Of a stretch of DNA of 64,000 nucleotides, positions 51,650 through 60,639 are shown in pieces (position 1 is the first letter of the stretch; each line of letters opens with the position of its first letter). Source of the stretch: an uncultured Paracoccaceae bacterium (GTDB taxonomy: Bacteria > Pseudomonadota > Alphaproteobacteria > Rhodobacterales > Rhodobacteraceae); the NCBI GenBank assembly GCA_938092015.1, contig CALKOT010000054.1:1-64000 (forward strand), given 5' to 3'. The position numbers and the translations under genes were made by a program. Below the pieces are notes generated by a model, which ran no database searches, had not been told where the DNA came from, and worked only from the letters and a program-made list of their open reading frames with translations.

Positions 51650-51872
51650 CTAGAAAATGAAGGCGCTCTCATCAAAGACATTTGCATTGTCTGCGGCCAC
51701 TTTGACTTGGCCAGAGGCAAAGCCAATCAGCACATCTGCTCAATCCGCAGACCAGAGAAAGAAGTGCCGCCTGAGAAGATTTTGATCCGGTCCTGAGCTG
51801 CCCTAAATCAAGGATCGTTTCGTTGCCGCCTGGGCCTGTGATGGTATCAGGCGCTTTGGTATTGAAGGGAAG
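51650..51872 (-). pseudogene. Relic of an RTX protein C-terminus
   Basis: Three short minus-strand frames join as one RTX end: APDTITGPGGNETILDLG, then DRIKIFSGGTSFSGLRIEQ, then ADVLIGFASGQVKVAADNAN and DESAFIF before TAG at 51650-51652. Two frame changes (near 51795 and 51738) break it, and nothing upstream reads as RTX repeats. It lies 130 bp upstream of the RTX metzincin-like gene, on the same strand. No other feature is seen in 51521-51649 and 51873-51970. Confidence 0.65.
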
Positions 51873-51970
51873 TCACGGACAAAACTACGAAAATGTTCGA
51901 AGCGTGAATCCCAAATTTTGGCATAGCTTGCCAAAAAATAGGATCACCCTTCAATTTCCCGCAGCAGTTG

Positions 51971-53140
51971 TTACGCGGAAAGCCGTGTCTCAACCAATTT
52001 GGCCCAATAGCTGCACCCAATTGGAATGATCTCATCATTGAAGTCGTATTCGGGGTTATGCACCGGTGCGGTGTCGCCATTGCCAACAAAGATAAAGGCG
52101 CCGGGTCGGGCGTTCAGCATGAAGCTGAAGTCTTCGGCCCCCATCACGGGTGGCGTGTCGCGGATGACTTTGTCGTCGCCGACAATGCCAGCGGCGACGT
52201 CCGCAGCCATTGTTGTGTGATCATGGCTGTTCACGGTGGCAGGGTAATTGCGGATGTAGGTCACTTCGGCCTGGCACCCCATCGCCGTGGCGATGTTTTC
52301 CGCGATGGCGGTGATGCGCGCCTCAGCCATGTCCTGCACTTCGGTCAGGTAGCTGCGGACCGTGCCTTTCATTTGCACTGTGTCAGGGATGACATTGTAT
52401 GTATCGACGTCCGTGTGGAACGATGTCACTGACACCACTAGGCTTTCCAACGGATCAAGATTGCGGGCGACGATGCTCTGCAACGCGGTGACGATCTGTG
52501 CGGATGCGACAGTAGGGTCAACGGATTTATGAGGCATCGCGGCGTGGCCGCCTTTGCCTGTGACCTTGATCTCAATCAGATCAGCAGCGGCCATCAGCGG
52601 GCCGGGGCGGATGGCGAACTGCCCGACATCAAAGCCGGGCATGTTATGCATGCCGTAAACTTCCTGAATGTCGTACTTGTCCATCATCCCGTCATCGACC
52701 ATTTCTCGGCCCCCGCCGCCGCCTTCTTCGGCGGGTTGGAAGATCACGACGACAGTGCCGTCGAAGTTGCGGGTTTCAGCAAGATACTGTGCAGCGCCGA
52801 GCAACATTGCGGTGTGACCGTCATGGCCGCAGGCGTGCATCTTGTCGGGCGTTTTTGAGGCATGATCCAAACCCGTCATTTCTTGCATCGGCAGCGCATC
52901 CATGTCGGCGCGCAGGCCGATAACCTTGCCAGAGTTGTTTGATTTGCCTTTGATCACACCAACGACGCCGGTGCGCCCAACGCCGGTTTCGATGCTGTCG
53001 ACGCCAAATTCCGTAAGCTTCTCTTCAACAACGCCTGCTGTGCGAAAGACGTCAAACTGCAGCTCAGGGTTTTCGTGGATATCCCTGCGCCATGCAGTGA
53101 TGTCGTCATGAAGGTCGGCGAAACGGTTGATGGTCGGCAT
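51971..53140 (-). CDS. M20-family amidohydrolase (hippuricase-like)
   Basis: The start at 53140 (MPTINRFADLHDDI) has AAGGAA upstream and gives 389 residues. Metal motifs are KMHACGHDGHTAMLLGAAQYL and QPAEEGGGGGREMVDDG, with VYGMHNMPG and the C-terminal MGAEDFSFMLNARPGAFIFVGNGD. The family cleaves amide bonds of N-acyl amino acids. The product is closely similar to the next gene (53143-54315), so a tandem duplication is likely. It lies 2 bp downstream of it. Confidence 0.9.
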   Translation of the reverse strand: MPTINRFADLHDDITAWRRDIHENPELQFDVFRTAGVVEEKLTEFGVDSIETGVGRTGVVGVIKGKSNNSGKVIGLRADMDALPMQEMTGLDHASKTPDKMHACGHDGHTAMLLGAAQYLAETRNFDGTVVVIFQPAEEGGGGGREMVDDGMMDKYDIQEVYGMHNMPGFDVGQFAIRPGPLMAAADLIEIKVTGKGGHAAMPHKSVDPTVASAQIVTALQSIVARNLDPLESLVVSVTSFHTDVDTYNVIPDTVQMKGTVRSYLTEVQDMAEARITAIAENIATAMGCQAEVTYIRNYPATVNSHDHTTMAADVAAGIVGDDKVIRDTPPVMGAEDFSFMLNARPGAFIFVGNGDTAPVHNPEYDFNDEIIPIGCSYWAKLVETRLSA

Positions 53141-53142
53141 GT

Positions 53143-54315
53143 CTAGTTTCCTTGTTTCAGCGGCATCGCCCGTTCGGCGAGCCTGATCCACCAGCTGGCA
53201 CCGGCGGGCATTGTCTCATCTGCAAAATCGTATTTTGGGTGGTGGCATTCAGCGCTGTCGCCGTTGCCGATGAAGATCATCGCGCCTGGGCGTGCTTCCA
53301 ACATGTATGAAAAATCCTCAGCCCCCATGATCGGGGCCTGATCGCGCACACAGCCAGGCGTAATTTCATCGGCCACGTCGGCGGCGAACATCGCAGCGTC
53401 GTCGTGGTTGACGGTGGGGGGATAGCCCCGCTCCCATTCGGTTTCGACTTCACCGCCAAACGCTTTTGCAGTGTTTTCGAAGATCGCGTTCAGACGTTCG
53501 CGCGCAAGGGCGCGGTTGTGTTCGGCAAAACACCGCACCGTCCCCCGCAGGGTTACTGTTCCAGGGATGACGTTCACCGTGTCGCTTTCGGTTTTGAACG
53601 CTGTGGTCGAGACGACCATCTGTTCTAACGGGTCCAGATTGCGCGCGGCTACGGACTGTGTCGCGATAATAATGTTTGCTGCGATGATTGTCGGATCAAC
53701 AGCGCGCTGCGGCCGTGCGCCGTGGCCGCCGTAGCCTTTGATCAGCACGGTGTATTCGTCGGTTGAGGCCAGAAACGGGCCTTTGCGCAATGAAAACTGG
53801 CCAATAGGAATGTCTGGCGCGTTGTGCATTCCGTATACTTCATCGATGCCAAAACGATCCATCATGCCGTCCAGCACCATCGCTTCGCCGCCGCCGCCTT
53901 GTTCTTCGGCGGGCTGAAAGATCACCGCGACAGAGCCGTCGAAATTCCGCGTCTCAGCTAGGCACTTCGCAGCGCCCAGCAACATCGACATATGCCCGTC
54001 ATGACCGCAGGCGTGCATCTTGCCGGGGGTGTTGGAGGCATAGGGCAGACCCGTATGTTCATCCATCGGTAGGGCGTCCATGTCGGACCTAAGCCCAACA
54101 ACCTTGTCACCGCCGCCGCGTCCTTTGATGATCCCAACGACGCCAGTGCGCCCGACGCCTGTGACGACCTCATCGCAGCCGAACGCCTTTAGTTTGGCCT
54201 CAACCACCGCAGCTGTGCGATGGACATCAAACTCCAATTCAGGGTTTTCGTGAAAATCCCTGCGCCATTCGACCATTTCATCGTAAAATTCAGAAACACG
54301 GTTGAGGACTGCCAT
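53143..54315 (-). CDS. M20-family amidohydrolase (hippuricase-like), paralogue
   Basis: The protein has 390 residues. KMHACGHDGHMSMLLGAAKCL and QPAEEQGGGGEAMVLDG are the metal and catalytic motifs, and IMGAEDFSYMLEARPGAMIFIGNGDSA parallels the downstream paralogue almost residue by residue. Its ATG overlaps the upstream deacetylase stop by one base (TGATG). The three M20 genes form one operon, possibly for hydrolysing N-acylated amino acids. Confidence 0.9.
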   Translation of the reverse strand: MAVLNRVSEFYDEMVEWRRDFHENPELEFDVHRTAAVVEAKLKAFGCDEVVTGVGRTGVVGIIKGRGGGDKVVGLRSDMDALPMDEHTGLPYASNTPGKMHACGHDGHMSMLLGAAKCLAETRNFDGSVAVIFQPAEEQGGGGEAMVLDGMMDRFGIDEVYGMHNAPDIPIGQFSLRKGPFLASTDEYTVLIKGYGGHGARPQRAVDPTIIAANIIIATQSVAARNLDPLEQMVVSTTAFKTESDTVNVIPGTVTLRGTVRCFAEHNRALARERLNAIFENTAKAFGGEVETEWERGYPPTVNHDDAAMFAADVADEITPGCVRDQAPIMGAEDFSYMLEARPGAMIFIGNGDSAECHHPKYDFADETMPAGASWWIRLAERAMPLKQGN

Positions 54316-55472
54316 CAGGCGGCGAGCCTTTCGATCAGACGCTTCATGAACACAGATCCGGCCTCATACTGTGCGACTGAGATGAACTCATTCGGTTGAT
54401 GAGCTTGCTCAATGTTGCCTGGCCCGCAGATGCAAGTGGAAAACCCGCCATCCTGAAACTGCCCGGCCTCTGTCCCATAGCTGACGACATTGGTGGAGTT
54501 ATCGCCGGTCAGCGCCCTTGCCAGCGCCTCTGCCGCGCCATCCTGTTCCGGGCGGCAAGGTGGGTTCAACATGCGGTCGATCAGCTCAACATGCGCGGTC
54601 GGTTGGATCTTCTGGATTTCAGCTGTCATTTCAGCGCAGCGGGCGCGGTACTTGTCGGCCCATTCTTGCGGCGTGTCCGGCGGCGCGCAGCGGATGTCGA
54701 CGACGAACTCACAGAATTTGGCGGTAATATTGCCTGCAGTACCGCCGTTGATGACGCCCGAATGCAGTGTCGTGAATGGTGGGTAGAATGGGTTTTCCGG
54801 GTCCGCCAGCGCCATGTTCGACTGTGTTTCATTGTGCAGCCAGGTGATCAGGCGTGATGCCGTCATAACCGCCGAGACACTTTCGTGCATCAGGCTTGAA
54901 TGCATCTCAAACCCGTGCACGCGCGTGATAAAGCCGACAGACCCTTTGTGACCGGTCACCACCTTCATCATGGATGGCTCACCGACAATGCAGGCCGATG
55001 CCTTAGGCATTGTTTTAGCGATGTCTTCGATCATGAAGGGGGCGCCAATGCAGCCAACCTCTTCATCATAGGACAGTGCAATCTGAACCGGCCTTTTCAT
55101 GCCTGCAGCTAACATGTCAGGGACATGCGCCAGCGCCAGCGCGTTGAACCCTTTCATGTCGCAAGTTCCACGACCAAACAGCTTGCCGTCTTTTTCAACT
55201 ACTTCGAAAGGGTCGGTGTCCCATTCCTGCCCGTCGACAGGTACAACGTCGGTATGGCCGGACAGGATCACGCCGCCCTCAACTTCTGGCCCGACAAGGG
55301 CGTAGAGGTTCGCTTTCTCGCCGGTCGGATTATAAACGCGTTGGCTGGCTACGCCGTGGCCGTTCAGATAATCTTCAACGAAGTCTATCAGCGGCAAATT
55401 ACTGTCGCGTGAGACCGTTGGAAAACTGACAAGTTTCGCGAGCATCTCTCGCGGCGTATAGATATCGCCCAT
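54315..55472 (-). CDS. argE: Acetylornithine deacetylase-like M20 peptidase
   Basis: With the start at 55472 (MGDIYTPREMLAKLVSFPTVS) the protein has 385 residues. SGHTDVVPVDGQEWDTDPF, GRGTCDMKGFNALAL and SYDEEVGCIGAPFM are the ArgE/DapE signatures, and AGQFQDGGFSTCICGPGNIEQAHQPNEF the C-terminal metal site. ArgE hydrolyses N-acetylornithine, but the bifunctional ArgJ at 10884-12263 already makes this step unnecessary, so another N-acyl substrate is possible. It starts the M20 operon. GAGGCGAG precedes the ATG. Confidence 0.85.
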   Translation of the reverse strand: MGDIYTPREMLAKLVSFPTVSRDSNLPLIDFVEDYLNGHGVASQRVYNPTGEKANLYALVGPEVEGGVILSGHTDVVPVDGQEWDTDPFEVVEKDGKLFGRGTCDMKGFNALALAHVPDMLAAGMKRPVQIALSYDEEVGCIGAPFMIEDIAKTMPKASACIVGEPSMMKVVTGHKGSVGFITRVHGFEMHSSLMHESVSAVMTASRLITWLHNETQSNMALADPENPFYPPFTTLHSGVINGGTAGNITAKFCEFVVDIRCAPPDTPQEWADKYRARCAEMTAEIQKIQPTAHVELIDRMLNPPCRPEQDGAAEALARALTGDNSTNVVSYGTEAGQFQDGGFSTCICGPGNIEQAHQPNEFISVAQYEAGSVFMKRLIERLAA

Positions 55473-55579
55473 GGGTCTGTTCTCGCCTCTGTGATTAGGC
55501 GTAAACCCTGTCCCGGCCATCAGGCTGGGTCAAGCGTGGTTCCGCAAAAGTTGAATGTCATGCAGCGAGAGACGCAGCG

Positions 55580-56623
55580 TCAGAACAAAAAGTCTGTTTC
55601 TGTAAGTTCAGTTGCGTCCTGATTGAGAAGCGTGATCGTCGCTGCGCCGAAGCTGATAACAGCGTCGGCGCCATCCTGATCAATGTCGATATCGACAAAG
55701 GCAAAGATACCGTCGATCTGGATTTTGTCGAGGTTGTCTTCGTAATCAGTGATCACGTCGTCGCCGCTGTTTGAAGAGAATACAAACGTATCGCCCCGCG
55801 CGCCACCAGTCAGCTGATCGTCGCCTTCGCCGCCCTTGATCGTGTCCGCGCCGTTGTCACTGCGCACCGTGTCATCACCAGCGCCTGCATCGATGCTGTC
55901 CCGGCCTTTTCCGCCATCGATAACGTTGTCGCCTGACCCGCCGACAATCACATCGGCGCCGCCATTGCCATTTATCGTATCGTCGCCTGAGCCTGCGCGA
56001 ATTGTGTCACGCCCGCCGCCGCCGAAAAGCAGATCATCGCCTGCTCCGCCAATGACAACATCAAAACCGCTATTGCCGCGGACGATGTCATCGCCCGAGC
56101 CGCCGTTGACATTGTCAGCGCCGGTTCCGCCGCCGATTACATCCTTGCCGCCGCCGCCTTTCAGGCTGTCGTTGCCAGCGCCGCCCAGCATCGTGTCATC
56201 ACCGCGAAAGCCACGAAGCTCATCGCTGTTGATAGAACCCACGACGCCATCGTCGCCATTTAGCAGGGCTCCGAAAATCGAAAGCGGACTACCTGACTGG
56301 AAGATCTTGTCAAAACTGGAGCGGTCTTTCGACAGGTTACTGCCCTGAAACTCGATCTGAATTATATCCGTCTGGCTGCCCTGATCATCATCCAGCAACA
56401 CACCGCCTCGAACGGCCTTGATCGTTCCGTCGCGGGTTCCGGTCGCGGATGTGAAAAACTGACCCGTGAAATCAACGCGTGACAGCCCTTCTTTCACGAC
56501 TGAAAACGAATTCGTCACAAGGGGCAGGCCTGTCGTTGGCGCAGGCGCTATGTCGTCAATTGGCCCGAAAAAAAGGTCTGTGTCTCGTATCGAAAAAGAC
56601 GTGAAGAACCGAAAATTCGCCAT
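55580..56623 (-). CDS. RTX calcium-binding protein with type I secretion tail
   Basis: The start at 56623 (MANFRFFTSFSIRDTDLFF) has GGAGTAGGGTC before it and gives 347 residues. Residues 1-125 are a unique N-domain (VVKEGLSRVDFTGQFFTSATG). Residues 150-285 contain about 13 RTX-like GGxGxDxhx repeats (GGAGNDSLKGGGGKDVIGGG). The end (DYEDNLDKIQIDGI, then TELTETDFLF) is an uncleaved type I secretion signal. There is no Cys. It is divergent from the giant RTX gene. A function beyond secretion is not apparent. Confidence 0.85.
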   Translation of the reverse strand: MANFRFFTSFSIRDTDLFFGPIDDIAPAPTTGLPLVTNSFSVVKEGLSRVDFTGQFFTSATGTRDGTIKAVRGGVLLDDDQGSQTDIIQIEFQGSNLSKDRSSFDKIFQSGSPLSIFGALLNGDDGVVGSINSDELRGFRGDDTMLGGAGNDSLKGGGGKDVIGGGTGADNVNGGSGDDIVRGNSGFDVVIGGAGDDLLFGGGGRDTIRAGSGDDTINGNGGADVIVGGSGDNVIDGGKGRDSIDAGAGDDTVRSDNGADTIKGGEGDDQLTGGARGDTFVFSSNSGDDVITDYEDNLDKIQIDGIFAFVDIDIDQDGADAVISFGAATITLLNQDATELTETDFLF

Positions 56624-56973
56624 GACCCTACTCCAACCCAGTTTGCTGATCACTGAAGCTGGTTTAAGAAATACTGGTAACCCAATGAAGTTTAACTACA
56701 AAACCTTGTTAGCTGGTTTCTGCTGTCAAACCTTCTCTTTAAAGCGCCCTGACCGACGAAATTGCGCGGCCTGCCAACCTGCACACGTTCTGAGCAAAAA
56801 ATCAGTTTTCGGCTCAACCATCTCGTGCTTAGGTCCTCGTACGGAAAGCGTAGGGGCAGGTCGGTGGGGACTGATCTGTGGGGCGCGCTGATCTTTCCTT
56901 GTGTTGTGTGGCTGTTCAGCAGTCAGAGCTTGCTCTGGCTATTTGTAGAGTTGTGTGAAGGAAGGTTCGTCCG
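56624..56973. other. 350-bp divergent intergenic region between two RTX genes
   Basis: The stretch is richer in A and T than its surroundings near 56640-56760 and shows no convincing reading frame, hairpin or promoter pair. It must carry the promoters of both RTX genes. The giant gene has AAGGAAGG nine bases before its ATG. Confidence 0.5.
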
Positions 56974-59900
56974 ATGAAGGACTTGAGCGCGTATTTCGAT
57001 ATTGCGGATGTCGATACTCCGACTGGTTTACCCCCCATAATCTCAGAAGGCGACATTTCAGGTGTGCCATCGTCAGGCACAGGCCTTAGGGGCGCAGCCT
57101 ATGCGCCGGCCGACAGAATCTGGTCAATTGACCGACTGGACGAGATCATCGCCGCCAACGATCCCGACGCCACGTTTGTCTCGACCAAGATTGCCTACGG
57201 GTCTCGGCATAGCAACACCACTATTGCTGAATTCCTGGTCGAAGACGCCACAAGTATCGTCGGCGATGGTGATCTGGAAATGGGCCCATCGGGCCTGACG
57301 CTGAACGGCTACATCTACATCCCCTCAGGCCTGCATGAGGTTTCGGTACTGTCCGATGACGGGTTCACGCTTGAATTGGGCGGCGTCGATTTTTCTGAGT
57401 TCCCAAAAGGCCGCTCACCTAAAGAAACGGCCCGCGTGGCTGAGTTTGAGGGTGGTCTCTACAAAATTGACATGTCCTATTTCGATGGAGGTGGCGGCAT
57501 GACGCTGGCCCTTCTCATCGATGGATTGCCAATTGATGACAGCGCGCTCTATCAATTAGTCAGCGATTTCAAAAATCCACCTGCCGATGTGCCTCTGGTG
57601 ACGGTGGCCGACTATCATCCCAGCCATTTCCTCGGCGAACATATCCTTGATGGCGATGACGCAGAAACTGGCGTGCAAGTCCGTGACATCATCGAAGGGC
57701 AGGGTGGCGACGACACCATCGACGGCGCTGGCGGCGATGATGAGATTTACGGCGGCTATGGTGACGACAGCATTGAAGGCGGTGACGGCGACGATGTGAT
57801 CGACGGCGGGCGTGGATTGGACCTGATTTCAGGCGGCGCAGGCAATGACTTGCTGATCTCGCGCTCTGACGCTGGAGAGCAGCGCATAGGCCAGCTTGCG
57901 CTGGGCGATCCGACGCGACCCGATCCGGATCACGAAGTGAATGCAGAGCGCCAAAAGCTGAAAGGCTGGGAATATCAGCCGCTGGTCGCCGACGACATCA
58001 TGATCGGCGGTGAATGGAACGACACCTTTCTGATTGCCCCCCAGATCAACGCCAAGCTGGATATCATTCGAAAACACGTCAAATCTGACGGCACAATCAA
58101 CTGGGCTGGCGTCGCAGGTGAAAACGACGAATTGCACGACCACTGGGTTGATAGCTTTGGCATCGAAATCATCGCCGACTATGTCGCCGCCGAAGATCAG
58201 ATCGCAGTCATCGGCCACACTGCAAATGTCTATGTCGATTATCGCGATATGGATGGGGACGGGGATGAAGAAAGCATCATCACCGTAATCGCAAACCACC
58301 ATGGTGGCGGCGGTGCGCATGACGACGATCTGATTGGGCAAATCATCGTTCATGGCGACCGCGTAGAAGAAGACGATGTAATCACAGATACCAACGTCAC
58401 ATCTGGCGTTGTCGAAACGATTTATGACGTCGCCGAAGCGCTGTTCCCGATTGGCGCAACAAAGGTTGCTGAAATCGGTGGCGAACCCGTTTTTAGGTAC
58501 GATACCTGGGATGAAGACGGCAATCTGGGCGCGGTAACCGGCGCGCCTGAGGACAATTTCGATAACCCCTATCTGGACAGCGTCGAAACAGCTGACCCGA
58601 CAACTGGGGTTGAGATCGAAGAAACCCGATATCCGTTTGAACAATTGCCCGAAGTTGCGGTTCCGGGACGGGTCGCGCAGGGCGGCAGCGCCGACGATCT
58701 GATCACGCAGTTTGAGACGTCCGATCCAGCCGGATTGCCCGGCGCGCTTGCGTACTACATGCTCGCTGACGGCATCGACGGCGCCTATGAAGATGCGCGC
58801 GGTGGGCCAACTACAAAGGCGTTTTCCTTGTATGAAAATCAGTCGCTTTTACGGACAGATGGCGCAGTGGTCGGCCCAAACGGCGCAGTAAATGGTGCGC
58901 TCAGTTTCAACGGCGAAGATGAGTTTGCGTATATCCAGCACGACAAATCCCTTGCGATTACGCAGGGGACCATCGCGATCTGGGTCAGGCCTGACGATCT
59001 GTCCGATCATTCGGTCTTTCTGTCAAAGGATCAGAAGAACATTGGCGATGGTGGCCACTTTAAGCTGGGCCATAATGAAGACGTCGGTCTGATCCTGCGC
59101 TTTGCGCCCGGCGACGGCGGTCACAATCGAACGTGGAAAACGAAAAGCCCCGTCCTGACCGAAGGCGCCTGGGCGCACGTCGCAGTCAATTTTGACGCTG
59201 GGGGCGTTAAAGTTTTCGTCGATGGCGAAGGCATTGCTGGCAACAAGTGGACGGCGATTAAAGGAGATGACCATTCGCCTGCCAACTATCTTGAAGCTTA
59301 TATCCTACAGAACGAAGAACCCTGGGTTCTGGGCGCCAGTCAGGTGCGAACACAGGACAATGACACCGCGCAGGTGTTCGGTCTCGACCGTCAAAAGCTG
59401 GATGATGCTTTTCAGGGCGCGTTAGCAGGCTTTGGCGTTTGGGGCGGGGATGAGGCTGATGATGTCCTCACTAAGGGTGAAATCAATCAGCTGATCAACA
59501 ATGGCCCCGGCGCGGCGCTGACCAACCCATCAGGGCCAGAGGCGATTATCGCTGCAAATGATGCGCTTGCAGGCGGCGAAGGCGCGGATACGATCAAGGG
59601 CGAAGGCGGCGATGATACGTTTAACGGCGATGGTGGCGGCGACAGCATCCTTGACGGCTATGGCGATGACGTCATTCTGGGCGGCGATGGTGACGATACG
59701 ATCGACGGCGGACGTGGATCCGATCTGGTGATTGGCGGCGCCGGTGATGACCTTCTGATCAGCCGCGCGGATATTGGCAAAGATCGCGCCGGGCAGTTGG
59801 TGTTGGGCGAACCTTCGCGGGATTACCCCGATCCCTCAATCGATCCCGATCTTCTGAAGCTGGTCGATTGGGTCGACCAGCCGCTGGCTGCGGATGACAT

Positions 59901-60639
59901 TCTGATTGGCGGCGAGGGCGCGGATCACTTCCTGTTTGAGACGCTGATCAATGGCAAGAAAGATATCATCCTCGACAATCTGATGGAGGATGGGCGCGGC
60001 ATACACTGGCATGGCGTCGCGGGTGAAAACCACCGTATCTACGACCATTGGGTCGATGGCGTCGGCATTGAAATTGTCGCTGACTATGTCGCGGGTGAGG
60101 ACCAGATCTCGGTCATCGGCCACACAACAAATGTCACTGTCAGCTATCAAGCGATCGACGCCAATGGCGACGGCGTTGACGACAGCATCGCGTCGATCAT
60201 CACCGCCTATTCCCAGCAGGGAAAGAATGGCGGGGCGCATGACGAAGATATCCTCGGCTACATCGTCGTGCATGGCGATGTGGTGAAAGAAGAAGGCATC
60301 ACGATCGATCCCGGGGCTCACTACGGTATCGTCGATACCATAGATCAGCTGCAGGAGGCTTTGGCCCCAACAGGTGAGACCAAAACTGCCACCGGCCCAA
60401 ATGGTGAGGCCTTGTTCGGCTATGATAGCCGCGACGCTGCCGGCGACCCGATAGGAACTGATCCGGAAAGCTATTCGTCAAACGCATATGCCGCTGGGTT
60501 GGACTTCACCAGTCAGATAATTGACGTTGATCCATTCAATACAACACTCAGCGATGAGGGCGGTGATTTTGATGGTGCGTCGGCCAAAACAATCGCTCAC
60601 ACCGCTGGGCAATCGCCAACTACCGGGACAGTGGCCTGA
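56974..60639 (+). CDS. Giant PA14/LamG/RTX surface protein, N-terminal part before a frameshift
   Basis: The readable part has 1221 residues. PA14-like domain at about 35-200 (GLTLNGYIYIPSGLHEVSVLSDDGF). RTX repeats at about 235-295 (GQGGDDTIDGAGGDDEIYGG). A unit of unknown fold at about 300-500 (IIADYVAAEDQIAVIGHTA). LamG-like domain at about 590-820 (TQGTIAIWVRPDDLSDHSV). A second RTX plus unknown-fold unit at about 865-1165 (IVADYVAGEDQISVIGHTT), evidently duplicated. The frame ends TTGTVA-TGA within a second LamG domain that resumes one frame over at 60640. Confidence 0.8.
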   Translation: MKDLSAYFDIADVDTPTGLPPIISEGDISGVPSSGTGLRGAAYAPADRIWSIDRLDEIIAANDPDATFVSTKIAYGSRHSNTTIAEFLVEDATSIVGDGDLEMGPSGLTLNGYIYIPSGLHEVSVLSDDGFTLELGGVDFSEFPKGRSPKETARVAEFEGGLYKIDMSYFDGGGGMTLALLIDGLPIDDSALYQLVSDFKNPPADVPLVTVADYHPSHFLGEHILDGDDAETGVQVRDIIEGQGGDDTIDGAGGDDEIYGGYGDDSIEGGDGDDVIDGGRGLDLISGGAGNDLLISRSDAGEQRIGQLALGDPTRPDPDHEVNAERQKLKGWEYQPLVADDIMIGGEWNDTFLIAPQINAKLDIIRKHVKSDGTINWAGVAGENDELHDHWVDSFGIEIIADYVAAEDQIAVIGHTANVYVDYRDMDGDGDEESIITVIANHHGGGGAHDDDLIGQIIVHGDRVEEDDVITDTNVTSGVVETIYDVAEALFPIGATKVAEIGGEPVFRYDTWDEDGNLGAVTGAPEDNFDNPYLDSVETADPTTGVEIEETRYPFEQLPEVAVPGRVAQGGSADDLITQFETSDPAGLPGALAYYMLADGIDGAYEDARGGPTTKAFSLYENQSLLRTDGAVVGPNGAVNGALSFNGEDEFAYIQHDKSLAITQGTIAIWVRPDDLSDHSVFLSKDQKNIGDGGHFKLGHNEDVGLILRFAPGDGGHNRTWKTKSPVLTEGAWAHVAVNFDAGGVKVFVDGEGIAGNKWTAIKGDDHSPANYLEAYILQNEEPWVLGASQVRTQDNDTAQVFGLDRQKLDDAFQGALAGFGVWGGDEADDVLTKGEINQLINNGPGAALTNPSGPEAIIAANDALAGGEGADTIKGEGGDDTFNGDGGGDSILDGYGDDVILGGDGDDTIDGGRGSDLVIGGAGDDLLISRADIGKDRAGQLVLGEPSRDYPDPSIDPDLLKLVDWVDQPLAADDILIGGEGADHFLFETLINGKKDIILDNLMEDGRGIHWHGVAGENHRIYDHWVDGVGIEIVADYVAGEDQISVIGHTTNVTVSYQAIDANGDGVDDSIASIITAYSQQGKNGGAHDEDILGYIVVHGDVVKEEGITIDPGAHYGIVDTIDQLQEALAPTGETKTATGPNGEALFGYDSRDAAGDPIGTDPESYSSNAYAAGLDFTSQIIDVDPFNTTLSDEGGDFDGASAKTIAHTAGQSPTTGTVA

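Noticed and set aside
51539-51796. 85-residue plus-strand ORF in the RTX relic region
   Set aside because: It is antisense to the RTX relic, has no ribosome binding site and shows no protein-like features.
56466-56891. Plus-strand ORF across the divergent RTX promoter region
   Set aside because: It overlaps the start of the real minus-strand RTX gene, and its codon usage looks like shadow coding.
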